This document shows positions 56,023 through 64,000 of a DNA stretch of 64,000 nt, one piece after another. The notes under the pieces are model-generated. The model saw only the letters and a program-made list of their open reading frames with translations, made no database searches and was not told the DNA's origin. The stretch comes from Vanessa cardui (Eukaryota > Arthropoda > Insecta > Lepidoptera > Nymphalidae), in assembly GCF_905220365.1 (NCBI RefSeq), contig NC_061138.1:11299814-11363813 (forward strand), read 5' to 3'. The translations under genes and the position numbers were made by a program. Numbering within the stretch: the first letter of the stretch is position 1; every line of letters starts with the position of its first letter.

Positions 56023-56576
56023 TCTATATTAATATTATTATAAATAGCTGAAATTGCCCAGTGGTTAGAACGCGTGCATCTTAACCGATGATTGCGGGTT
56101 CAAGCCCAGGCAAGCACTACTATATGTATATATGTGCTTAATTTGTATTTATAATTCATCACATGCTCGGCGGTGAAGGAAAACATCGTGAGGAAACCTG
56201 CATGTGTCTAATTTCATCGAAATTCTGCCACAAGTGCATTCCACCAACCTTTATTGGAACAGCGTGGTGGAATATGTTCCAAACCCTCTCCTTAATGGAA
56301 GAGGAGGCCTTATCTCAGCAGTGGCATATGTACAGGCTGTTACTTTATTTTACTTTACTTTTTGAATATTATAAATGCGAAAGTACTACCGTTACCTTTT
56401 CACATTTAAATTGCTGAACCGATTTAGATGAGATTTAGTGTAGAGATAGTTCGAGTACTGTGACAGGCATAGGGTTTTATCAATTCACCTCTAAGAGGGT
56501 AAAGTGGGATGACGGTTTGTGTCCTATAGGTAAAATTTTATAATTGTTGCCCGGGTAAAGCTGCTGATTCAGCTAG
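56023..56576 (+). mobile_element. Hel-J, complete ends, split by SINE-A
   Basis: Starts TCTATATTAATATTATTATA at 56023. After the SINE it resumes AATATTATAAATGCGAAAGT, AACCGATTTAGATGAGATTT, AGTTCGAGTACTGTGACAGG and ends TTGCCCGGGTAAAGCTGCTG and CTAG (56573-56576). TC start, hairpin CCCGGG region and CTAG end fit a non-autonomous Helitron. Confidence 0.7.
56046..56364 (+). mobile_element. SINE-A, full length, nested in Hel-J
   Basis: GCTGAAATTGCCCAGTGGTT and GGGTTCAAGCCC through AACAGCGTGGTGGAATATGT to ACAGGCTGTTACTTT. TATTATAAAT is present on both sides (56036-56045 and 56367-56376). The tail is T-rich instead of (TTG)n. Confidence 0.88.
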
Positions 56577-58149
56577 TTGTTTATTTATATAGTAGGTAGT
56601 TACTCTATTTATAGTAAAGTTAATTTTTTTGGACAAAGTCAAAAAAAATATTTTTTTTCTTTAAATAATTCGCGACTATATATCAATCTTTATGTAATGT
56701 AACAAATCTTGGAAGCAGGCGAAATTCAAGGCTGTGATAACTCACTGGTTCCGAACTCCATTGTGGGTCCGAAATCTATGGCCAGATCTCGCGTTTTTAA
56801 TCCTCTACGATTCTTTATCCACGAATCTCGCCAAAATGCCAGACACAACGCATAAATCCTTATTTAAATATACCAAACACTAGTAAGCTCGTTTAATCTT
56901 AACAACATGCAAAATCACAAACAAAACGCTGCCTTAAAATAAGCACATAAAAATCAAAATTAGTTTATCTGATCGTTTTCATCGATAACTCCGTAAAGAC
57001 CTAAGAATTTTTTGACTCAAACGAAAATGAACCTTTTATGTTGTATTTATAGAATATATAATTAAACTCGGGTCAGTCGAAGGGTTTTTATAGCAATAAA
57101 TAAAGGAATATCGAAGTTGGCTGTGTCAACAACGCGTTGCATTCTTGTGCAGTGTGTACGACACACAAACACAAGTGCACAACCGCGAGAGGAACGCGCA
57201 TGTGTGCGTGGACGCAAATACTTATTGGTAAATGTTGACTTGCGAACATAGACGCGGTTTAAGATAGAGTGTCTTTGTAGCATTTTAATTAATGGGAGAT
57301 ACTTTAAAATCTTTTGTCGGTAAATCACCCCCTAGCTCTTTCCACGAGCTGTGACTCTAATTGCTGGTCTCGTTACTTTTTGTCGAACTACGTTTTTAAG
57401 TTGAGATTATAACATCCGTTTGAAAATGAACGATGTGGGTGAATCTTTAATAACATTTAAAATTTCTCTAATTACAGGATGAAGTGTCTCGTACTTGGTA
57501 AAGTGATGCGCGTTGTCCATTTGATGGTAACGAACTGTAATAATTTGACGGAGTACCATCATCGTTGCACTTGCTGTCATTCGTAGTAAGCGTTACTCAA
57601 AATTTCGGCTTCAATTATATATACAGGAACTTCTAAACGTGCGTCAGGGCCATCTCGTTAAGAAGGACATTTGAAAATCAATAATAAAAAAAGAATAATA
57701 AAATTGTTCACAGTCATTTTAGTAACATTTAAAAAATAAAATAATACATTCTTATTTATTGAAACATACTTATTGAAGTTATATATTATATGATTGAGAG
57801 TATTCTAAGGTTTTCTGGTTTTTAAATAAAATAGTGGTACGTCATCTCCATAGCTTTTAAGTCTCGTTCCCCTGACCTTGAGCTCAGTTGACCCGATCCC
57901 ACGAATCAGACGCCGTAGTTCTGTTCTGCACTCTGCAAGAATCAGGATACAATCAGGATAGTTGTGTAATCACAAAAATTCGCAAATTTACGATATTTAA
58001 ATTAAAAAAGAAAAACTTTACTTTTTCTCTCATTACAAATATTAGTGTTCGGTGAAGATCTGTTCTTATCTGTTTGTTTTCCAAACGGAAATAATGAAGG
58101 CTTTGTTGAAATTTTATAATACTAGGTATTCGAAAAGCTCTTATAAAAT
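56577..58149. other. Single-copy DNA with one CpG-rich patch
   Basis: No supported gene. At 57100-57260 a CpG-rich patch contains the palindrome CAACGCGTTG (57130-57139), GTGTGTACGACACACAAAC and CGCGCATGTGTGCGTGGACG. The minus-strand open frame over it (57062-57328) has no motif. Confidence 0.35.
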
Positions 58150-58225
58150 CGAGATCAAAATAAACGAAATGCTGATTCTACCGAGAAGAACCGACTCGAA
58201 ACCCAGTAGTTTCTGACTAACTGAC
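58150..58225 (-). mobile_element. LINE-D fragment
   Basis: GAGATCAAAATAAACG, GATTCTACCGAGAAGAACCG and AACCCAGTAGTTTCTGAC: the hairpin part only, joined directly to the reversed tail. Confidence 0.55.
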
Positions 58226-58334
58226 TAAGCTACTGCGTTTTCAGACGTTTAACTAATGTAATATATTCGTGAATATCATTAAAAATATTGTTTATATTAT
58301 TATTCAGTTGAGGCCAAAATTTATTTTTGAATCA

Positions 58335-58560
58335 TAATCTGAATAAAATATTCTTTATTCAAGTAGAGTATTACAAGGAATGTAGATTTTACAGAGAAGA
58401 ACTGGCAAGGAATAGTTACTCTTTTTCAAAATTTAAAAAAATAAATTCACGTTAGTTAAAAATAATTATATATGTTTCTCATATATCCTACCTTGGAAGT
58501 CAGCATGTATAAACTCTACTCTTTTTAAGCGTCTGTAATCTTGTATTGAATAACACGCCT
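58335..58560 (-). mobile_element. LINE-D 3' end, diverged, extended
   Basis: TATTCTTTATTCAAGTAGAG, TGTAGATTTTACAGAGAAGA, GTTACTCTTTTTCAAAATTT, GTCAGCATGTATAAACTC and CTGTAATCTTGTATTGAATA. The last parts match the extension also seen at 37.2 kb. Confidence 0.65.
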
Positions 58561-59519
58561 TCTTTACCGATGTATTAAATTTTTAATTTAGGTTTTTTTT
58601 TCGGGAAAAGTCCTTTTTGCAAGTCGATCTGTGACAAATTTTAATTTAATATCCAATCACAACTATGGAGATTACGAATAATAATTAAATTAGGAGTTTC
58701 AATTGACATTCAACGTTTTATACACCGCTTAGTCACATACAAGTCGTAGGTTCACTCCTACGCAAGTTTTAAGATCAATTGAGAGCAAAAATTTGAATAA
58801 ATGCATATATAAATAAATATAATACTTAATAATTAATATGTTTAAAACAGGCAGGCACAGACTTTTCTTTTCATTAAAAAAAAAACAATAATTTTGTGCT
58901 GCAAAAATATATACCTTATAGAAATGTTTTGAAAATGGAATACCTAAAAACATTTTTGTAACACGTTTACGAGATATTCAATGATACAATGATAATATTA
59001 TGTGGTACGTACATAATGTTGTAAAAAATATATATCCTTCGGTATTTAAAACGGCATTTAAAGTACAGAGAAGCATAACTTCTTTTTTTATTTTTATGTC
59101 TTGTTTGTCACGTATCTACACTTTTATGAGTTTTATTTTATAAAAGTCGATACGTAGTGTTCCCGAAAAGTGAAGGTGTTTAAAAAACTATAATTTCAAA
59201 GTGAAATAACCTTAAAGTTACGAAAAGTGTAAATGCTTTTAGTCTTTTAGATTATAACAATTCTTTTTTTTTGCAGTCTTATAATTCGAATCTTTGTGTC
59301 TTAGGCAAATTAGTTAAAGCCAGGAAAAAGAAACGAAACTAAATAAAAAAAGAACTATATTTACAAGAGAGCCTTCACCCGTCAGGTGACCATATAACCG
59401 ACTGCACTTAACCAATAAAATTATCTGATACACAAAAAAATCGATTTTTTTCTTTGTTACACTGATCGTCATAACTCAATACATAATCATAAATAACATA
59501 CAGTCTTAGCGCAGCTTCA
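58561..59519. other. A+T-rich single-copy DNA, no gene seen
   Basis: Nothing recognised. A 74-codon minus-strand frame (58729-58953) has no motif. Confidence 0.4.
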
Positions 59520-59770
59520 GCGTGGACCGCGAGCCCTTCAAAATTAACCGGTTCCTATTATTCGTCCCTGTCTTTCAACCTTTAAATCACATTGTCTATC
59601 CTTGTCTGCCCTTTGGACATTTTTTCATCTCACTCTCACCAGCGCTTTAACTACCACTTTCCCTTTTCAAAGGACGAAGACACCGTTTCACCCGTCCTTT
59701 TCTGGCGTAGGTTAGTTTTATATATCTGTTTCGTTCGTCAGGAGTCAGGATTTGGCCTTGAGACTGAGAT
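59520..59770. promoter_or_regulatory. GC-richer block with Grainyhead- and DR1-like words
   Basis: AACCGGTT (Grainyhead-type) at 59546-59553 and TGCCCTTTGGACA (HNF4/DR1-like on the minus strand) at 59607-59619 lie in a pyrimidine-rich, GC-richer patch. A 75-codon open frame (59592-59819) has no family motif. Regulatory role is inference. Confidence 0.25.
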
Positions 59771-61995
59771 GCAGAGTCTGGTCAAGTTATTTTTACTTTT
59801 TACTTGGAACGATGACTAAATGCGTTAAGAAGCCAGTGGCGAGTCGACTTCGATATTATAGTTATGTATGAAAACGTAAATAAGATATTTTACAAACGGT
59901 TACATTTTTAATTTTATTAACAAGAAAAACAAATGATCTGTCAATCTTTCTACAGATTAAAAAATCTTTTAAAATTAGTTTTTTTTTTTTTTGTGTAGAA
60001 TTTTAATTAACTAACAACAACTTTTCGAACATAAAGATTCGTTCACATATATTTTTTAAATTTTTATTTATATTTATAAATACAAACTTTTTTGAAAATA
60101 ATTTTCACAACGAAAAAAATATTTTATCTTGCGTACAACACAATACTTACTTGACATTCAAAAAAATTTATCATTTTTTTATAACTTTATAATACTTATA
60201 TAGTGAATAATTAGCTCAATTGATCATCAAATTAAAAAAAATGAAATCAGTTCAGTAGCCCATCGAACCGGCACGTCTAAATTAGTTTATTCATACAAGT
60301 TTAACAATAGATCCATCGCAACAGAAGTTTAATTGCCTCTACGTATAATAAATAACTATTTGAATGGGTGTTCTTTTAACAAATATATGACTGATATCAT
60401 ATTCAAAATATTATATTGAAAAAAATATCTCTCCAAATTAATCTGTAGTAGTCTGTCTTAACTCACTACTATAAGCAAATATCACAACTATGTTTATTAG
60501 GTTTTCTTGTATAATTATTATAAATAAAGATTAACTTGATTCGCATTAACCGAGAATCATTTTTCCCGCCATGACGAGTATCTGTCACATTGACAGATTA
60601 AAAAGATAATTATTCTTTTTTTTTTCTTTTGTTCTTTCATTTGTGCCAAACAGGCATAGATAATATGCCAATGTCATGTGCAAAAAATACAAAATTATAA
60701 TAGTTAATACACAAAGTGACAGATACTAATCTGTTCTATACAGATAGAAATAATTTATATAACATTTATTATCATTTACATTCTAATTAAGTCTCACAAA
60801 AATTCCATCTTATTTTTTTATTTGTCCATTTGATTGCGGAAAAGTTTACAAAAATGAGCTTAATGCTTCTAGAATTTTTTGTTCTAACCTCAAATGTGTA
60901 CGAATGAAATGTAGTGCTAAATAGAAAATATAAAAACTAAAAAAATTGCAGTTCTCTTGAATGACTTTGAATAAAACAAAATCGGCCCGAATCAAGCATA
61001 GCAAGATGAATTTTCGAAAATAACCAACTAAGTTAACATCACTCCAATTTTTATACGAAATAATTTAACGTTTGATCGAAAAATCAATCATCACTATCTC
61101 CACAGACTATATTCCTTTACAACGTCATCGTTGCTAATAATTACGCCGCAGACAAAATATGACGAATAAAAATTCAAAGTGAAACTTATTTACAAAATTT
61201 CAACACGTAATTTTTTTGATACAAAAAGTTACATGTGTTACGAGAGAGTTTTATGATATTAATAGTACCATTAATAACTCAAAAATGTTACTGTATTTAA
61301 AAAAAAACTAACAAAAAAACATTTGAATCATTCAATGAACGAATTGTATGAATTATTATATTGAGTTCAACGACCCAGACATAGATTATTATTTTCTCAT
61401 TAGTCTAGATATGGCATGCACAGGAGGCATCAAAACCTAAAGAGTTATGATTTATATGAGATAGAGAGATTTTGCTGCTAACCTAACCTTACTACTAATA
61501 AAAATTCGAAAGCAAATTTATTTCTTTAATACTTTCACGTTCTGCTAGTAAAATAATTTATATATATACTTTTTTAATGCCTTACACTTTTTTAGTTTTA
61601 CGAAATTGGACACAGGGTTTCTATCATCCTCTCATCACCTCTTCGTAAGCCGAAATTGCAAACTAATTAAACTAAATAACAGTGCGTAGTATCCCACAAT
61701 TAAGCAAAGGTTTATTCTTATAATAGAAATTTATATAGCAAGCGTTAGGGAAATTAGTTGAAACATATAAATAGGTAGGTTTTTAAATATATGATATGAA
61801 GCTGAAAGTAGTTTTAATAGTCGGTTATCTTTAGCTGTTGTCCAATTCGTGTCAATTATGGTCTTATTTAAATGAAAAGCGATCCTGATTGCGAGAGTAT
61901 TCAAACAATAAAAGTTTAGTTTTTTTTTTTAAACGACTGTTCTATTTAGTCGTAGACGAGGATTGAGCGTGCCGTATTTTTTTTAAATATTTTAA
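59771..61995. other. Very A+T-rich single-copy DNA, no gene or repeat
   Basis: More than 2 kb with long T and A runs and no recognised element, the emptiest part of the window. Confidence 0.45.
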
Positions 61996-62105
61996 ATGGC
62001 AGACTAGTAAATGGGCCATGGTAAGTAGTTATCATCCAAAGTGGCACTGTATAAAATATTAACCATCCTTTAATTCGCAAACGCACCAGCAATCTTGTGC
62101 ACAAG
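61996..62105 (-). mobile_element. SINE-B, decayed 3' part
   Basis: GGCAGACTAGTAAATGGGCC, GGTAAGTAGTTATCATCCA and CACCAGCAATCTTG fit minus-strand SINE-B loosely. Confidence 0.5.
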
Positions 62106-62559
62106 TAGCTTTTTTTTATTTGTAGTTAGTAAAGTAGTAAGTTTTAAAAACTGACTCGAAAAGATTTTTTTAATTAAGTTGGAAAGATGTTATGCTATAA
62201 ACAAAATATTTTCTATCTCCTTCTTTCTTTCTTCTAGCTTGCCCGTAGTATTAAATTTAAAACTAAATAAGTTAATATGTTACTAGTAGCAGAGAATTAT
62301 TTGTTGAAAGGTTTTTGTGTAGGTATACCCTTAAAGTTGAATTTTGCAAAATATTGTGCGATATTGGTTATGGTATAATAAATCAACGAATACAAGGCTA
62401 ACAATTTAGTTACAACCTGACTTATATTAAAAGTACCGAGAAAAATACCTTCTTATCTTTTCAAAACGTTAAATACTCTTGGTCATTAATTATAGTACAG
62501 TTTTAAATATTCAGAGTAGCGAGAATTAATATTGTTATCGCTCATCCATAAACCGATCG
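62106..62559. other. A+T-rich single-copy DNA
   Basis: Nothing recognised. Confidence 0.35.
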
Positions 62560-63130
62560 ATTACACCATGGATCCAACACCATAATTGCCTTACGACGAT
62601 CACAAAACGAGCAAACGCCACGACCTTGCCGTGAAAAACCAAAAAAGCAAACCTGACCTACATACGACGTACGTTAAACGAATAAAATAACAGAAATAAT
62701 AAGACGAAATAATAATAAAAAAAATCTCGAACCGACTCGAAAATAAAAATAATAATCACAAGATTACGGTTACGCGGACGTAGCGGGCGCGTTTTTCATT
62801 CACGCTTCGGTAGGATAGTTCTCTTTTTAAACGAGACGCTGTACGTGCCGCGAACTTGCTCTCGTTCGTTTTCTTCACGGCGTTCCTTTTTTAATCATTT
62901 CTCGAATATGGAACGTCGTTTTTATCGTTTTCCCGGCCGTTTCGACCGTCCCATTCATGCGGCGGGCTTATTCGAGTTTTTGTTGTTTAACAATTACTAC
63001 GTCTCGTGAGCTTTGGCGAGTATGTTGTTTACGTTTTTTAAACATTACGCAATCAAGTTATGTTACGAATGATGACCCGTACATAAACGATTGTCTCGCT
63101 GGAAGCGGCATTTTATATCATTCTTTAAAA
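62560..63130. promoter_or_regulatory. CpG-rich block, possible promoter, exon or enhancer
   Basis: The largest non-repeat CpG-rich block: ACGCGGACGTAGCGGGCGCG, CGCTGTACGTGCCGCGAAC, ATGGAACGTCGTTTTTATCG, TTTCCCGGCCGTTTCGACCG. A 33-codon reading frame from ATG at 62908 and a 77-codon frame at 62957-63190 overlap it. Neither has a known motif. It could hold a 5' exon or a conserved non-coding element. Confidence 0.3.
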
Positions 63131-63295
63131 GTAATTAGCGAGATTGCTCGTAGCGAGAAACTCATGAAATCATTCTTAAGTTTATTTTAAAACGCTAAAA
63201 TGCTGATCATATTATGTTTCCTATATATATAAGTGTATTTAACGAACATGACTGTATTTATTTTAATGTTCAAAAAGAATAACTTCTAAGTTTCA

Positions 63296-63420
63296 TGCTG
63301 GTTCTTCTCGGTAGAATCTACTTTCCGAACGGGTAGCTTCACTTAATACAGTTGTTAAATGGCGATTCAAAAATGCACGTAAAAGCCTACTAGAATTAAG
63401 TATATTTTAATTGATTGATT
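63296..63420 (+). mobile_element. LINE-D 3' end, sense orientation
   Basis: TGGTTCTTCTCGGTAGAATC, TAGCTTCACTTAATACAGTT, TGGCGATTCAAAAATGCACG and AAAGCCTACTAGAATTAAGT, with a TTTTAATTGATTGATT tail. The AATAAA signal is mutated (AATTAA). Confidence 0.8.
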
Positions 63421-64000
63421 AAACTTTGTTTTCATTACTTAAAGTGTAAAATTTTATATATTTTTTTCGATGAATAAATAACGATTTTCTTTAGTAAAAC
63501 CACAAAGATCAGAGACGAAATCATTAAGTACAAAAATATTAACATTACGAGCTACCATCATTACCACTAGAAATGCTATTTAAATAATATTAAGTAAATG
63601 AGGCTAGCGGTAAAACATTTCAGTAATATCTCCTTATTAAATCCAATTCCTTCCTAGTTTCGGATGGTCGGACATAGCGGCTAGAAAGTCTAGGCAATAA
63701 TGCTTCTTATTATCTTTTTTTTATAACTTTGCAACACTTTGTAGATACTTGGACACGTGCGTGGTTTGGAATTGAATCATGGATTGATTACTTCTTCAAC
63801 AAAACTAATACATTAAAAAGAATTCGATTTTCAAAACGTCTCTTAAATAACCTTTTTTTTTAATGAGTTTGATAGATTCGTAAATAGAATACATGATGGT
63901 TGACAGTTACCCCTGTGTGGACGTTGGCTTTATTTACTATCATTTAAACAGCCAATGTGCCCCCAACTTTGACAGCTCAGGTTAGGTCTCCTTTACCAGT
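63421..64000. other. A+T-rich single-copy DNA to window end
   Basis: No gene. GCCAATGTGCCCCCAACTTT near 63951 faintly resembles the SINE-B segment around CCACCAACCTTGG. Confidence 0.3.

Noticed and set aside
57062..57328. 88-codon minus-strand open frame
   Set aside because: It overlaps a CpG-rich patch where stop codons are rarer; no family resemblance.
1..64000. CRISPR arrays, bacterial operons, ribosome binding sites or phage genes
   Set aside because: No regularly spaced direct repeats, no compact gene arrangement; the repeat content is eukaryotic.

Overview
The window looks like nuclear DNA of a butterfly or moth (ditrysian Lepidoptera, possibly a nymphalid). It is roughly two-thirds A+T by eye and densely seeded with short repeat families of lepidopteran type. 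No open frame reads as a conserved protein: the longest are 125-141 codons and look like chance. I read the window as a gene desert or the inside of a very large intron. The organism call rests on repeats alone, and no database search was possible.

Repeat families, with names used only in this report. SINE-A: about 300 bp, tRNA-derived (A box TGGCCCAGTGGT, B box GGTTCAAACCC), (TTG)n tail. SINE-B: about 290 bp, head CTTGGTGGTAGGGCTTTGTG, 3' end CCTATACCATAAAAAA. SINE-C: about 225 bp, tRNA-derived, B box GGTTCGAATCC. LINE-D: 3' ends of a non-LTR element with a GAAGAACCGG hairpin, an AATAAA signal and a (TTTGAT)n tail. LINE-F: the 3' coding end of a non-LTR element. Hel-E, -H, -I and -J: short Helitron-like elements that start near TCTATACTAATATTATAAA and/or end in a small hairpin plus CTAG. 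There is also a decayed reverse-transcriptase fragment at about 23.0-23.3 kb.

Layout. 0-6 kb: SINE-A, LINE-D, SINE-C, SINE-B and two Helitron-like copies. 6-11.6 kb: mostly single-copy A+T-rich DNA with GC-rich patches. 11.6-24.6 kb: the densest SINE zone, with two nested insertions and a 640-bp Hel-H. 24.6-34 kb: SINE-A/B and Helitron-like copies separated by single-copy DNA. 34-36.9 kb: largely unique. 36.9-40.7 kb: LINE-D, SINE-B, a 126-bp tandem duplication and SINE-C. 40.7-45.3 kb: mostly unique. 45-57 kb: mixed repeats with two SINEs nested in Helitron-like elements. 57-64 kb: the emptiest stretch, ending in a CpG-rich block at 62.6-63.0 kb.

Two signals stand out beyond the repeats. 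First, several perfect or near-perfect short hairpins appear newly made: in three cases a sister copy of the same repeat in this window shows the ancestral sequence, so fold-back template switching is the likely cause. Second, about a dozen GC-rich single-copy patches carry palindromic transcription-factor-like sites (six TGACGTCA, one exact NFI palindrome, AACCGGTT, an ATCGAT cluster, a CRE-containing tandem duplication). They are reasonable candidates for conserved cis-regulatory elements of a neighbouring or host gene that lies outside the window or spans it.
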